Below are positions 16,882 through 27,300 of a DNA stretch of 64,000 nt, one piece after another (the first letter of the stretch is position 1; each line of letters begins with the position of its first letter). Location of the stretch: positions 1,550,001 through 1,614,000 of the forward strand of contig NZ_MZMO01000001.1 of assembly GCF_002240565.1 (NCBI RefSeq), given 5' to 3'. The stretch is from Clavibacter michiganensis subsp. insidiosus (GTDB lineage: Bacteria > Actinomycetota > Actinomycetes > Actinomycetales > Microbacteriaceae). The notes under the pieces were generated by a model, which searched no databases, was not told where the DNA came from, and saw nothing but the letters and a program-made list of their open reading frames with translations. The position numbers and the translations under genes are program-made.

Positions 16882-18312
16882 GTGATCGCACCCGACCTGA
16901 CCATGGACATCCCGACCGAGCTCGGCCGCGTCCACTTCGTGGGCATCGGCGGGTCCGGCATGAGCGGCATCGCGCGCCTGTTCCTCGCCGCGGGCCACCG
17001 CGTCACCGGATCCGACTCCCGCGACTCCGACGCCGTGCAGGCGCTCCGGGAGCTCGGTGCGGAGATCCACGTGGGCCACGACGCCGCGCACGTGGGCGAC
17101 GCCGAGGCGCTCGTCGTCACGGGCGCGCTCTGGCAGGACAATCCCGAGTACGTGCTCGCCAAGGAGCGGGGCCTGCCGATCCTGCACCGCTCGCAGGCGC
17201 TCGCCTGGCTCATCAGCGGCCAGCGTCTCGTCGCCGTCGCGGGCGCGCACGGCAAGACCACCTCCACGGGCATGATCGTGACCGCGCTCCTCGAGGCCGG
17301 TCGCGACCCGTCGTTCGTCAACGGCGGCGTGATCGGCGGGCTCGGCGTCTCGAGCGCCCCCGGATCCGAGGAGCTGTTCGTCGTCGAGGCCGACGAGTCC
17401 GACGGCTCGTTCCTTCTCTACGACACGTCGGTCGCGCTCATCACCAACGTCGACGCCGACCACCTCGACCACTACGGCTCGCACGAGGCCTTCGACGACG
17501 CGTTCGTGCGCTTCGCGTCCGCCGCGTCCGAGCTCGTCGTCATCTCGAGCGACGACCCGGGCGCGCGCCGCGTCAGCGCGCGCATCGAGGGCCGTGTGGT
17601 CACGTTCGGCGAGGACCCCGCGGCCGACATCCGGATCACCGACATCGTCACCGACGGCCCCGTCGCCTTCACCCTCACCCACGACGGCGTGTCCCGCCAT
17701 GCCGCGCTCCGCGTCCCCGGCCGCCACAACGCGATCAACGCCGCGGGCGCGTACGCCGTGCTCGTCGGCCTCGGCGTGGATCCCGACGACGCGATCGCGG
17801 GCCTCGGCGGCTTCTCCGGCACCGGCCGGCGCTTCGAGCTGCACGCCGAGGTCCGCGGCGTCAGCGTCTACGACGACTACGCGCACCACCCCACCGAGGT
17901 CCGCGCCGCGCTCGAGGCCGCGCGCACGGTCGTGGGGGACGGCCGCATCATCGCCGTCCACCAGCCGCACCTCTACAGCCGCACGCAGATGATGGCCGGC
18001 GACTTCGCGCGCGTCTACGAGGAGCTCGCCGACCACACCATCGTGCTCGACGTGTTCGGCGCCCGCGAGGACCCGATCCCCGGCGTCACCGGCGCCCTCG
18101 TCTCCGAGCGCTTCGCGGACCCGAGCCACGTCGACTACCTGCCCGACTGGCAGCAGGCGGCCGACCGCGCGGCGGAGATCGCGCGCGACGGCGACTTCAT
18201 CGTCACCCTCAGCTGCGGCGACGTGTACCGGATCATCCCGCAGATCGTCGGCGCGCTCGAGCGTCCCGCCGGATCCCCGCAGCCCGCCGCGTCCTCCCGG
18301 CCCCGCGAGTGA
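16882..18312 (+). CDS. murC: UDP-MurNAc--L-alanine ligase MurC
   Basis: 476 residues. The N-terminal [15 protein letters not shown] binds UDP-MurNAc, the ATP loop [10 protein letters not shown] lies near residue 121, and [11 protein letters not shown] and [10 protein letters not shown] are MurC-specific. It adds the first amino acid, L-alanine, to UDP-MurNAc. GTG 16882 follows GAGGAGA with good spacing. The stop overlaps ftsQ by four bases. Confidence 0.96.
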   Translation: MIAPDLTMDIPTELGRVHFVGIGGSGMSGIARLFLAAGHRVTGSDSRDSDAVQALRELGAEIHVGHDAAHVGDAEALVVTGALWQDNPEYVLAKERGLPILHRSQALAWLISGQRLVAVAGAHGKTTSTGMIVTALLEAGRDPSFVNGGVIGGLGVSSAPGSEELFVVEADESDGSFLLYDTSVALITNVDADHLDHYGSHEAFDDAFVRFASAASELVVISSDDPGARRVSARIEGRVVTFGEDPAADIRITDIVTDGPVAFTLTHDGVSRHAALRVPGRHNAINAAGAYAVLVGLGVDPDDAIAGLGGFSGTGRRFELHAEVRGVSVYDDYAHHPTEVRAALEAARTVVGDGRIIAVHQPHLYSRTQMMAGDFARVYEELADHTIVLDVFGAREDPIPGVTGALVSERFADPSHVDYLPDWQQAADRAAEIARDGDFIVTLSCGDVYRIIPQIVGALERPAGSPQPAASSRPRE

Positions 18313-19544
18313 AGCGGCCCGAGGGCTTCGACCGGCCCCGGGTCCCGAAGCCGTCCGCGCCCGACGCGCGCGTCGAGGGGACCGACGCGCCCGCCCGCCG
18401 TCGCCGCGGATCCGCGCCCGCCGAGCCCGTGACGCCCGTCCCGGCCCCGGCCCCGGTGCCGACCCCTGCACCGACGCCGTCCGCGCCTCCCCGGCCTCGC
18501 GCCGCATGGCGCGACGACGACGAGCCGGACACCGAGCCCATCGTCCTCCCGCACCTCGCGCAGGCGCCGGTCCAGGCCCCGCCCGCGCCGCGCACCGGCC
18601 GCGAGGAGGCCGCTCCTCGAACGGGCGGCCTGGCCGGCCGGCTCGGCGCGCGGGCGCGCGGCGCGGCGGAGTCCGCGGCCGGCGCCCGTCCGCTCCGCCG
18701 GCGCACGCCCGCGGATCCGGACGGGGAGCCCACGCCCCGGGCCCATCGCCCCGCCCGCCCCGCGAGCTCGGCCACCGGCGACGCCGAGGCGCGCCGCCAG
18801 CTGCGCCGCGCCCGCCGCGAGCGGCAGCGCTACGAGCGCCAGGAGGTGCGTCGCTTCACGCAGCGCGCCCGCCGTCGACGCGCCGGGCTCCTCGGCGCGC
18901 TCGGAGCCGTCCTCACGCTGGCGATCGTCGTCGGCATCGCCGTGTACTCCCCGCTGCTCGCGCTCCGCACCGTCGAGGTGGAGGGCGCCGACCGGGTGTC
19001 GCCCGCGAGCATCGAGGCGGCGCTGGCCGACCAGGTCGGCACGCCCCTGCCGCTCGTCGACCTCGACCGCGTCGGGGACGAGCTCCGCGCGTTCCCCCTC
19101 ATCCGCAGCTACAGCACCGAGAGCCGGCCGCCGTCGACTCTCGTGATCCGCATCGTCGAGCGCACGCCCGTCGCCGTGATCCAGTCGGGCGCGGGATTCG
19201 ACCTCGTGGATCCCGCGGGCATCACGATCGAGCGCGCGACGGCGCGCCCCGACGGCTACCCGCTCATCGACCTGCCGAGCGCCGACTTCTCGTCCCCGCG
19301 CTTCCAGGCCGCCGCCGCCGTGCTCGTCGCACTGCCCGCGGACTTCCTGCCGCAGGTCGACAGCATCCAGGCGAACACGACCGACGACGTGATGCTCACG
19401 CTGCGCAGCGGCAAGAAGGTGCTGTGGGGGAGCGGGGAGCGCTCGGTCGACAAGGCCGAGGTGCTGCAGGCGCTCGTGAAGGCCCGAGGCGACGTGGGCT
19501 CCTACGACGTCTCGGCGCCCGACGCGCCCGTCGCCGGACCCTGA
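18309..19544 (+). CDS. ftsQ: Cell division protein FtsQ with a long disordered N-terminus
   Basis: 411 residues from GTG 18309. The first about 190 residues are rich in Pro, Ala and Arg with no predicted fold, much longer than the cytoplasmic tail of typical FtsQ. A membrane segment follows at about 196-217 ([20 protein letters not shown]), then a POTRA domain ([21 protein letters not shown]) and the FtsQ domain with [19 protein letters not shown]. FtsQ recruits FtsL/FtsB and the FtsWI pair. Base composition of the tail matches the rest of the gene, so it looks like expansion and not an insertion. Translational coupling to murC supports this start. Confidence 0.93.
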   Translation: MKRPEGFDRPRVPKPSAPDARVEGTDAPARRRRGSAPAEPVTPVPAPAPVPTPAPTPSAPPRPRAAWRDDDEPDTEPIVLPHLAQAPVQAPPAPRTGREEAAPRTGGLAGRLGARARGAAESAAGARPLRRRTPADPDGEPTPRAHRPARPASSATGDAEARRQLRRARRERQRYERQEVRRFTQRARRRRAGLLGALGAVLTLAIVVGIAVYSPLLALRTVEVEGADRVSPASIEAALADQVGTPLPLVDLDRVGDELRAFPLIRSYSTESRPPSTLVIRIVERTPVAVIQSGAGFDLVDPAGITIERATARPDGYPLIDLPSADFSSPRFQAAAAVLVALPADFLPQVDSIQANTTDDVMLTLRSGKKVLWGSGERSVDKAEVLQALVKARGDVGSYDVSAPDAPVAGP

Positions 19545-19623
19545 TCCCGTCCGGCCTTCGCGACACGCGGCACGGGAGTCGTCGCGCCGACCCCGAGCCC
19601 CCTAACGTCGGGATCAGGAAATG

Positions 19624-19681
19624 CATACTGAGTAAACTCTAAGCCTCCACCGGAGGTCGAAGGTTCTAGCGGAGGCCCGTC
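19624..19681 (+). promoter_or_regulatory. ftsZ promoter and structured leader
   Basis: Two -10-like hexamers are seen, CATACT (19624-19629) and TAAACT (19633-19638). In the leader, GCCTCC (19643-19648) can pair either with the adjacent GGAGGT (19652-19657, three-base loop) or with GGAGGC (19671-19676), which contains the Shine-Dalgarno GGAGG six bases before the GTG. The second pairing would mask the ribosome-binding site. The alternative folds are read directly; any regulatory use is inference. Confidence 0.5.
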
Positions 19682-20821
19682 GTGTCGAACAACCAGAACT
19701 ACCTCGCCGTCATCAAGGTCGTCGGCATCGGCGGTGGCGGCGTCAACGCCGTCAACCGCATGATCGAGCTCGGTCTGCGGGGCGTGGAGTTCATCGCGAT
19801 CAACACCGACGCGCAGGCGCTGCTCATGAGCGACGCCGACGTCAAGCTCGACGTCGGCCGCGAGATCACCCGCGGCCTCGGCGCGGGCGCCGACCCCGAG
19901 GTCGGCCGTCGCGCCGCCGAGGACCACGCGGAGGAGATCGAGGAGGCCCTGGCGGGCGCCGACATGGTCTTCGTCACCGCGGGCGAGGGCGGCGGCACCG
20001 GCACGGGAGGCGCGCCCGTCGTGGCCCGCATCGCGAAGTCGATCGGCGCGCTCACCATCGGCGTCGTCACCAAGCCCTTCGGCTTCGAGGGCAAGCGCCG
20101 CTCGGCCCAGGCCGAGCTCGGCGTCGCGACGCTGAAGAACGAGGTCGACACCCTCATCGTCGTGCCGAACGACCGCCTCCTGGAGATCAGCGACCGCGGC
20201 ATCAGCATGCTCGAGGCCTTCGCCACCGCCGACCAGGTGCTCCTCGCGGGCGTCCAGGGCATCACCGACCTCATCACCACCCCGGGCCTCATCAACCTCG
20301 ACTTCGCCGACGTCAAGTCGGTCATGCAGGGCGCCGGATCCGCGCTCATGGGCATCGGCTCGTCCCGCGGCGCCGACCGGTCCATCAAGGCCGCCGAGCT
20401 CGCGGTCGCGTCGCCCCTCCTCGAGGCGAGCATCGAGGGCGCGCACGGCGTGCTGCTCTCGATCCAGGGCGGATCCAACCTCGGCATCTTCGAGATCAAC
20501 GACGCGGCCAAGCTCGTGCAGGAGGCGGTGCACCCCGAGGCGAACATCATCTTCGGCGCGGTCATCGACGACACCCTCGGCGACGAGGTGCGCGTCACCG
20601 TCATCGCCGCGGGCTTCGACGGCGGCGAGCCGGCCTCCAAGGTCGAGAACCGCCGCAGCGGCTTCGTCGCCGCCGGCGGGGGAGCGGTCGCCGCTCCCGA
20701 GGCCGTCGAGCAGGCGCCGGCCCGCCCGCAGGCGGAGGCGCCCGTCGCGTCCGTCCCCGCGAGCGACCCGACGTTCGAGGACGACGGCGACGACCTGGAC
20801 ATCCCCGACTTCCTGAAGTGA
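19682..20821 (+). CDS. ftsZ: Cell division GTPase FtsZ
   Basis: 379 residues. The GTP-binding tubulin signature [13 protein letters not shown] is near residue 103, the T7 loop with [11 protein letters not shown] is intact, and the C-terminal peptide [10 protein letters not shown] is the conserved partner-binding tail, joined by an Ala/Pro-rich linker. FtsZ forms the cytokinetic ring. No ftsA precedes it, as is normal in actinobacteria, where SepF serves as membrane anchor. The gene has its own promoter region (19545-19681). The stop overlaps the next gene by four bases. Confidence 0.98.
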   Translation: MSNNQNYLAVIKVVGIGGGGVNAVNRMIELGLRGVEFIAINTDAQALLMSDADVKLDVGREITRGLGAGADPEVGRRAAEDHAEEIEEALAGADMVFVTAGEGGGTGTGGAPVVARIAKSIGALTIGVVTKPFGFEGKRRSAQAELGVATLKNEVDTLIVVPNDRLLEISDRGISMLEAFATADQVLLAGVQGITDLITTPGLINLDFADVKSVMQGAGSALMGIGSSRGADRSIKAAELAVASPLLEASIEGAHGVLLSIQGGSNLGIFEINDAAKLVQEAVHPEANIIFGAVIDDTLGDEVRVTVIAAGFDGGEPASKVENRRSGFVAAGGGAVAAPEAVEQAPARPQAEAPVASVPASDPTFEDDGDDLDIPDFLK

Positions 20822-21549
20822 CCGACGCTCCGCTGACCGGCGGCGCGCACGCGCCCGACGCCCACCCCGACGAGGCCCACCCGGGCCTCGTCGAGCGGTG
20901 GGCGTCCGTGCAGGCGGAGGTCGCCGACGGGATCCGCGCTGCCGGCCGCCAGCCGGACGAGGTGACGACGATCGTGGTCACCAAGTTCCAGCCCGTCTCG
21001 CTGCTGCGCGCCCTCGTCGACCTCGGCGTCCGCGACCTCGGCGAGAGCCGCCACCAGGAGGCCCAGGGCAAGGCGGCCGAGCTCGAGGGCACGGGCGTCG
21101 CCTGGCACTTCGTCGGCCAGCTCCAGGGCAAGAAGGCCCGGCAGGTCCGTCGCTACGCCTCGGTGATCCACTCCGTCGACCGGGCGTCGCTCGTCGACGC
21201 GCTCGCGTCCGACGAGCTGGAGACGCGCGTCTTCCTGCAGGTGAACCTCACCGACGACCCGCAGCGTGGAGGAGTCCCTCCCGAGGAGGCCGAGGCCCTC
21301 GCGGAGCACGCGGCCGCCGCCGCCGGCATCCGCGTCCTCGGTGTCATGGCGGTCGCGCCCGACGACGGGGAGCCCCGCCGCGCGTTCGCCCGCCTCCGCG
21401 GCATCTCCGACGACGTGCGCCGCATCCTGCCCGACGCGGGCGCCATCTCGGCGGGGATGTCCGGTGACCTGCGCGAGGCGCTCCTCGAGGGCGCGACACA
21501 CCTTCGGATCGGATCGGCAATCACGGGAAAGCGGCCCGGCGGCCCTTAA
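20818..21549 (+). CDS. YggS/PLPBP family pyridoxal-phosphate homeostasis protein
   Basis: 243 residues with the alanine-racemase-like barrel of the YggS family. The cofactor lysine lies in VVTKFQPVS near residue 60, and [22 protein letters not shown] and [25 protein letters not shown] are the conserved blocks. Members bind PLP and tune its supply without a known catalytic reaction. GTG 20818 overlaps ftsZ. The position between ftsZ and sepF is widely conserved in Gram-positive bacteria. Confidence 0.93.
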   Translation: MTDAPLTGGAHAPDAHPDEAHPGLVERWASVQAEVADGIRAAGRQPDEVTTIVVTKFQPVSLLRALVDLGVRDLGESRHQEAQGKAAELEGTGVAWHFVGQLQGKKARQVRRYASVIHSVDRASLVDALASDELETRVFLQVNLTDDPQRGGVPPEEAEALAEHAAAAAGIRVLGVMAVAPDDGEPRRAFARLRGISDDVRRILPDAGAISAGMSGDLREALLEGATHLRIGSAITGKRPGGP

Positions 21550-21597
21550 TGTCGACAGTGCGGTCCGGTTCGTCAGGCCGACCCGGAAAGAGGAATG

Positions 21598-22092
21598 ATG
21601 GCCAACCCACTTCGCAAGACCATGGTGTACCTGGGACTCGCCGACGAGGAGCTCGAGTACCAGCAGGGCCAGCAGCCCGCGCAGCAGCAGCAGTCGCCCG
21701 TGCAGGCCGTCCCGACGCCCGCCCCCGCTCCCCAGCAGCAGGCGAAGCGCGCACCCGTGACCCCCCTGCACAAGCCCTCGACCACCACAAGGAATGCGGC
21801 GCCGGCTGAAATGAACGAGATCCTCACCGTCCACCCCAAGGCCTACAAGGACGCGCAGGTCATCGCCGAGAACTTCCGCGAGGGCGTGCCGGTCATCATC
21901 AACCTCTCGCAGATGACGGACGACGACGCACGTCGGCTCATCGACTTCGCCAGCGGCCTGTCCATCGGCCTCTACGGCAAGATCGAGCGCGTCACGGCGA
22001 AGGTCTTCCTGCTCTCCCCGTCGCACGTCGCCGTGTCCGGCGAGCAGTCGGCCACCGAGGCCGAGGTCGAGGCCTCCTTCTTCGGACGCTGA
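21598..22092 (+). CDS. sepF: FtsZ-anchoring protein SepF
   Basis: 164 residues from ATG 21598 (an ATG at 21595 directly precedes it; GGAAAGAGGA is the ribosome-binding site). The N-terminal [12 protein letters not shown] is the amphipathic membrane-binding helix. A Gln/Pro-rich linker follows, then the SepF core with [23 protein letters not shown] and [13 protein letters not shown]. It anchors FtsZ to the membrane in organisms lacking FtsA. A strong hairpin follows the stop. Confidence 0.96.
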   Translation: MANPLRKTMVYLGLADEELEYQQGQQPAQQQQSPVQAVPTPAPAPQQQAKRAPVTPLHKPSTTTRNAAPAEMNEILTVHPKAYKDAQVIAENFREGVPVIINLSQMTDDDARRLIDFASGLSIGLYGKIERVTAKVFLLSPSHVAVSGEQSATEAEVEASFFGR

Positions 22093-22108
22093 TCCACCCA
22101 GCACCGCC

Positions 22109-22148
22109 ATGGCGGGCGCCGACGGGACCTCCCATCGGCGCCCGCCAT
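22109..22148 (+). terminator. Hairpin terminator after sepF
   Basis: An 18-bp stem with one C/A mismatch (22109-22126 with 22131-22148) and a four-base ACCT loop. Its last three bases overlap the CATACT -10 element of the next gene, so the end of one unit and the promoter of the next are fused. Confidence 0.8.
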
Positions 22149-22151
22149 ACT
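22146..22151 (+). promoter_or_regulatory. -10 element of the YggT gene, leaderless-type
   Basis: CATACT, then seven bases, then GTG at 22159. The spacing puts the transcription start on the start codon. It overlaps the sepF terminator stem. Confidence 0.5.
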
Positions 22152-22158
22152 TGTGTCC

Positions 22159-22458
22159 GTGATCATCGTCAACATCGTCGCCACCGTCCTGTGGTTCGCC
22201 CTCCTGGCGTTCATCATCTGCATGTGGGGCCGGTTCGTCCTCGACCTGGTCCAGTCGCTCTCGCGGCAGTGGCGTCCGCGCGGCGCGATGCTCATCGTCG
22301 CCGAGGCCTCGTACACGGTCACGGATCCGCCCATCGGCTTCGTCCGGCGCCTGATCCCGCCGCTGCGCCTCGGCCCGGTCGCGCTCGACTTCGGCTGGAT
22401 GATCACCATGCTCGTGGCCATCATCCTGTTCAACGTCGCCAGCTCCCTGATGCGTTGA
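22159..22458 (+). CDS. YggT family membrane protein
   Basis: 99 residues with two membrane helices, one at the N-terminus (IVNIVATVLWFALLAFIICMW) and one at the C-terminus, separated by a loop with DPPIGFVRRLIPPLRLG, the YggT family motif. Its exact role is unknown; genes of this family sit beside sepF and divIVA in many Gram-positives and are linked to division or envelope function. GTG 22159 is favoured over GTG 22153 because of the CATACT-N7 spacing. Confidence 0.9.
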   Translation: MIIVNIVATVLWFALLAFIICMWGRFVLDLVQSLSRQWRPRGAMLIVAEASYTVTDPPIGFVRRLIPPLRLGPVALDFGWMITMLVAIILFNVASSLMR

Positions 22459-22597
22459 CGCGGGGACGCCGCATCCGCTGATCCCCGCGCGGGTCCCCGG
22501 AGCGATGCGTTCCGCTGATAGCGTTGGGTCGCACGTTGTCCCGAATCCCCGTCCGCGCCCGCGGACCCCGCTCTACGCACAAAAGAGGTGGCAGGCC

Positions 22598-23245
22598 ATG
22601 GCTCTCACTCCTGAAGACGTCGTCAACAAGCGTTTCCAGCCGACCAAGTTCCGCGAGGGATACGACCAGGACGAGGTCGACGACTTCCTCGACGAGGTGG
22701 TCGTCGAGCTGCGACGCCTCCACCAGGAGAACGAGGAGCTGCGCCAGCGCCTCTCGTCGGGCGACGTCGCCCCGGCCGCGACCACGGTCATCGAGACCCC
22801 CGCTCCCGCCGCCGTCGAGCAGGCCCCCGTGGTCGTCGAGCCCGAGCCCACCCCGGAGCCCGAGCCGGCCCCAGTCGTCGCGCAGGCCCCCGCCGCCCCC
22901 GCCGCGGACGTGGACGACGAGACCTCCAGCACGAGCAGCCTCCTCAAGCTCGCCCGCAAGCTCCACGAGGAGCACGTCCGCGAGGGCGTGGAGAAGCGCG
23001 ACGCGCTCGTCGCCGAGGCGCACGCCACCGCCGCGCGCATCGCCGCCGAGGCCGAGGCCGAGCAGCGCTCGAAGACCGCCGCCCTGGAGAAGGAGCGCCA
23101 GGTCCTCGAGGGGCGCATCGACGAGCTGCGCACGTTCGAGCGCGAGTACCGCACCAAGCTCAAGGGCTACATCGAGGGCCAGCTCCGCGAGCTGGACTCC
23201 GCCGGTTCCAGCGAGGCGCCCGCCACCGCCTCGTTCGGCAACTAG
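22598..23245 (+). CDS. Polar growth/septum protein DivIVA (Wag31-type)
   Basis: 215 residues from ATG 22598, which has AAGAGG upstream. The N-terminal membrane-curvature domain reads [35 protein letters not shown] Pro/Val/Glu-rich linker (about residues 62-105) precedes a long coiled coil rich in Ala, Glu and Arg. DivIVA marks the poles and directs tip growth in actinobacteria. It is shorter than mycobacterial Wag31. A large hairpin follows, closing the division cluster. Confidence 0.93.
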   Translation: MALTPEDVVNKRFQPTKFREGYDQDEVDDFLDEVVVELRRLHQENEELRQRLSSGDVAPAATTVIETPAPAAVEQAPVVVEPEPTPEPEPAPVVAQAPAAPAADVDDETSSTSSLLKLARKLHEEHVREGVEKRDALVAEAHATAARIAAEAEAEQRSKTAALEKERQVLEGRIDELRTFEREYRTKLKGYIEGQLRELDSAGSSEAPATASFGN

Positions 23246-23266
23246 CACCGCACCACCCGCGCGCCC

Positions 23267-23319
23267 GACGGCGGCGTGGGACCCGGCTCCTCGGAGCCAC
23301 GGGGTCCCGCGTCGCCGTC
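23267..23319 (+). terminator. Long composite hairpin terminator after divIVA
   Basis: An outer 18-bp stem (23267-23284 with 23302-23319) with two G-T wobbles encloses an inner perfect GGCTCC-TC-GGAGCC hairpin. It fills much of the 125-base gap between divIVA and the pseudouridine synthase, where lspA is found in many relatives. Confidence 0.78.
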
Positions 23320-23370
23320 GTCGTTCGCGGGCCCGCACCACCGCCGCACCGCACCGGAAGAGGTCACCCG

Positions 23371-24288
23371 TTGGAGCACCGCACCATCCCCGTCCCCGAT
23401 GGCCTCGACGGGCAGCGCGTCGACGCGGGCCTCGCTCGGCTCCTCGGCTTCTCCCGCAGCTTCGCGGCCGAGGTAGCTGAGGCCGGCGGCGTGACGCAGG
23501 ACGGCCGGGAGGCGGGCAAGTCCGACCGGCTCGTCGGCGGATCCATGCTCGCCGTCAGCTGGCAGCCGCGGCAGGAGCCGTCGGTCGTGCCGCTCGCGGT
23601 CCCCGACCTCGGCATCGTGCACGACGACGACGACATCGTGGTGGTCGACAAGCCCGTCGGCGTCGCGGCCCACCCGAACGTCGGTTGGACCGGCCCCACC
23701 GTCCTCGGAGCGCTGGCTGCCGCCGGGTTCCGGCTCAGCACCTCGGGCGCGGAGGAGCGGAAGGGCATCGTGCACCGGCTGGACGCGGGCACCAGCGGCC
23801 TGATGGTGGTGGCCAAGACCGAGCGCGCGTACACGGAGCTCAAGCGCCAATTCCACGACCGCGAGGTCGAGAAGGTCTACCACGCGGTTGTGCAGGGGCA
23901 TCCGGATCCGCTCGCGGGCACCATCGACGCGCCCATCGGCCGCCACCCCCGCAGCGACTGGAAGTTCGCGGTCACCGCCGACGGCAAGCCGTCCGTCACG
24001 CACTACGAGACGCTCGAGGCGTTCCGGCGCGCGGCTCTGCTCGAGGTGCACCTGGAGACCGGCCGCACCCATCAGATCCGCGTGCACATGGCCGCGCAGC
24101 GCCACCCCTGCGCGGGCGACGCGATGTACGGCGCCGACCCGACCCTCTCGGCCCAGCTCGACCTCCACCGGCAGTGGCTGCACGCGATGCGGCTGGAGAT
24201 CACGCACCCCGCCACAGGCGATCGCGCGTCGTTCTCGAGCACCTACCCGGCCGACCTGCAGCACGCGCTCGACGTCCTGCGCGACTGA
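23371..24288 (+). CDS. RluA family RNA pseudouridine synthase
   Basis: 305 residues. An N-terminal S4 RNA-binding domain ([18 protein letters not shown]) precedes the synthase domain; the catalytic aspartate is residue 138 in [15 protein letters not shown], and [11 protein letters not shown] is conserved. It isomerises uridines in rRNA or tRNA; the RluC/RluD target cannot be decided from sequence. The start is a TTG at 23371 with GGAAGAGG nine bases upstream, supported because conserved sequence starts a few residues later. Confidence 0.92.
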   Translation: MEHRTIPVPDGLDGQRVDAGLARLLGFSRSFAAEVAEAGGVTQDGREAGKSDRLVGGSMLAVSWQPRQEPSVVPLAVPDLGIVHDDDDIVVVDKPVGVAAHPNVGWTGPTVLGALAAAGFRLSTSGAEERKGIVHRLDAGTSGLMVVAKTERAYTELKRQFHDREVEKVYHAVVQGHPDPLAGTIDAPIGRHPRSDWKFAVTADGKPSVTHYETLEAFRRAALLEVHLETGRTHQIRVHMAAQRHPCAGDAMYGADPTLSAQLDLHRQWLHAMRLEITHPATGDRASFSSTYPADLQHALDVLRD

Positions 24289-24324
24289 TCCGCGACACGC
24301 CCGAGGGGCCTCCCGGAGCCTGCC

Positions 24325-24330
24325 TATGAT
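24325..24330 (+). promoter_or_regulatory. -10 element upstream of dnaE
   Basis: TATGAT, 34 bases before GTG 24365, with AGAAGAGA as ribosome-binding site. A conventional leadered promoter, in contrast to several neighbours. Confidence 0.45.
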
Positions 24331-24364
24331 GGCCACACCGTCGATCGACCAGTAGAAGAGACCC

Positions 24365-27300
24365 GTGCCCCGCAACGACTCGTTCGTCCACCTCCACGTC
24401 CACAGCGAGTACTCGATGCTCGACGGGGCGGCCCGCGTCGGCCCGCTCGTGCAGGCCGCGGCCGAGCAGAAGATGCCGGCCGTCGCCATCACCGACCACG
24501 GCAACGTGTTCGGTGCGTTCGACTTCTGGAAGCAGGCGAAGGCCGCGGGCGTGAAGCCCATCATCGGCACCGAGGCGTACATCACGCCGGGCACGCACCG
24601 CGGCGACCGCACCCGCATCCGGTGGGGAAACGGCGGCCAGGACGACGTCTCCGGATCCGGCGCCTACACGCACCTCACGATGCTCGCCGAGACGACGGAG
24701 GGCATGCACAACCTGTTCCGGCTCTCGTCCCGCGCCTCGCTCGAGGGCTACTACTTCAAGCCCCGCATGGACCGCGAGCTGCTCAGCACCTACGCGAAGG
24801 GCCTCATCGCCACCACCGGCTGCCCGTCCGGCGAGGTGCAGACGCGGCTCCGCCTCGGCCAGTACGACGAGGCCGTGAAGGCCGCGGCCGACTTCCGCGA
24901 CATCTTCGGGGCCGAGAACTACTTCTGCGAGGTCATGGACCACGGTCTCGGCATCGAGCGCCGCATCATGACCGACCTCCACCGCCTCGCCAAGGACCTC
25001 GGCCTCCCGCTCGTCGCGACCAACGACCTGCACTACACGCACGAGCACGACGCGACCAGCCACGCGGCGCTCCTGTGCGTCCAGTCCGGCACCACGCTCG
25101 ACGACCCCAACCGCTTCAAGTTCGACGCCGACGAGTTCTACCTCAAGACCGCGCAGCAGATGCGCCACCTCTTCCGCGACCACGAGGATGCGTGCGACAA
25201 CACGCTCCTCATCGCCGAGCGGTGCGACGTGCAGTTCAACGAGTCCGCGAACTACATGCCGCGCTACCCGGTGCCCGAGGGCGAGAGCGAGCAGACCTGG
25301 TTCGTCAAGGAGGTCGAGCGCGGCCTCGTGCGCCGCTACCCGCGCGGCTTCTCCGACGACGTGCGCAAGCGCGCCGACTACGAGGTCGGGGTCATCGCGC
25401 AGATGGGCTTCCCGGGCTACTTCCTCGTCGTCGCGGACTTCATCAACTGGTCGAAGGAGAACGGGATCCGCGTGGGCCCCGGTCGCGGATCGGGCGCCGG
25501 CTCGATGGTCGCGTACGCCATGGGCATCACCGACCTCGACCCGCTGGAGCACGGCCTCCTCTTCGAGCGGTTCCTCAACCCCGACCGCGTCTCCATGCCC
25601 GACTTCGACGTCGACTTCGACGACCGTCGCCGCGGCGAGGTCATCCGCTACGTGACCGACAAGTACGGCGACGAGCGCGTGGCGCAGATCGTCACGTACG
25701 GCACCATCAAGGCCAAGCAGGCGCTCAAGGACTCGAGCCGCGTGCTCGGCTACCCGTTCTCCATGGGCGACAAGCTCACCAAGGCCATGCCGCCCGCGAT
25801 CATGGGCAAGGACATCCCGCTGTCCGGCATCCTCGACACCGACCACCCGCGCTACCGCGAGGCCGGCGACTTCCGCGAGGTGCTCGCGATGGACCCCGAG
25901 GCGCAGAAGGTCTTCGAGACCGCGCAGGGCATCGAGAACCTCAAGCGCCAGTGGGGCGTGCACGCGGCCGGCGTCATCATGTCGAGCGAGCCGCTCATCG
26001 ACATCATCCCGATCATGAAGCGGGAGCAGGACGGCCAGATCGTCACGCAGTTCGACTACCCCGCGTGCGAGTCGCTCGGCCTCATCAAGATGGACTTCCT
26101 GGGGCTGCGCAACCTCACGATCATCGACGACGCGCTCAACAACATCGAGGCCAACCGCGGCGAGAAGCTGGTGCTCGAGGACCTGGGCCTCGACGACCAG
26201 GGCGCCTACGACCTGCTCGCCCGCGGCGACACCCTCGGCGTGTTCCAGCTCGACGGCGGGCCCATGCGATCGCTGCTGCGCATGATGAAGCCCGACAACT
26301 TCGAGGACATCTCGGCCGTCATCGCGCTCTACCGACCCGGCCCCATGGGCGCCAACTCGCACACGAACTACGCGCTGCGGAAGAACGGGCTGCAGGAGAT
26401 CACCCCGATCCACCCGGAGCTCGAGGAGCCGCTGCGCGAGGTGCTCGGCACCACGCACGGCCTCATCGTCTACCAGGAGCAGGTGATGTCGGTCGCGCAG
26501 AAGCTCGCGGGCTTCACGCTCGCGCAGGCCGACCTGCTCCGACGGGCCATGGGCAAGAAGAAGAAGTCGGAGCTGGACAAGCAGTTCGAGGGCTTCTCGC
26601 AGGGCATGAAGGACAACGGCTACTCGATGGCCGCGGTGAAGGCGCTCTGGGACATCCTGCTGCCGTTCTCCGACTACGCGTTCAACAAGGCGCACTCCGC
26701 GGCGTACGGCGTCGTCTCCTACTGGACGGCGTACCTCAAGGCGCACTACCCGGCCGAGTACATGGCCGCGCTCCTCACGAGCGTCGGCGACTCCAAGGAC
26801 AAGATGGCGCTCTACCTCAACGAGTGCCGCCGCATGGGCATCAAGGTGCTCCCGCCGGACGTCAACGAGTCCATCGGCTTCTTCGCGGCGGCCGGCGCCG
26901 ACATCCGCTTCGGGCTCGGCGCCGTACGCAACGTCGGCGCGAACGTGGTCGAGGCGCTGCGCGGCGCGCGCACCGAGCAGGGCGCGTTCGAGTCGTTCGA
27001 CGACTTCCTGAAGAAGGTCCCGCTGCCGGTCGCGAACAAGCGCACCGTGGAGTCGCTCATCAAGGCCGGCGCCTTCGACTCGCTGGGCGACACCCGGCGG
27101 GCGCTCCTCGAGGTGCACGAGGGCATGATCGACGCCTCCGTCAGCGACAAGCGCGCGGCCATGAACGGCCAGGTCGGCTTCGACTTCGACAGCCTGTGGG
27201 ACGAGCCGCAGCACGCGCGCAAGGTCCCCGAGCGGCCGGAGTGGGCGAAGCGCGACAAGCTCGCCTTCGAGCGCGAGATGCTCGGCCTCTACGTCTCCGA

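Noticed and set aside
16567..18507. Minus-strand frame opposite murC and ftsQ
   Set aside because: Composition is Arg/Gly/Ala/Asp-rich without domains; murC and ftsQ are clear on the plus strand.
21660..21745. CAG/CAGCAG-rich tract in sepF as a tandem repeat or CRISPR-like array
   Set aside because: It encodes the Gln/Pro-rich linker of SepF; units are irregular and there are no spacers.
22093..22152. Small RNA candidate between sepF and the YggT gene
   Set aside because: The structure is explained by a terminator hairpin; no separate promoter directs transcription through it.
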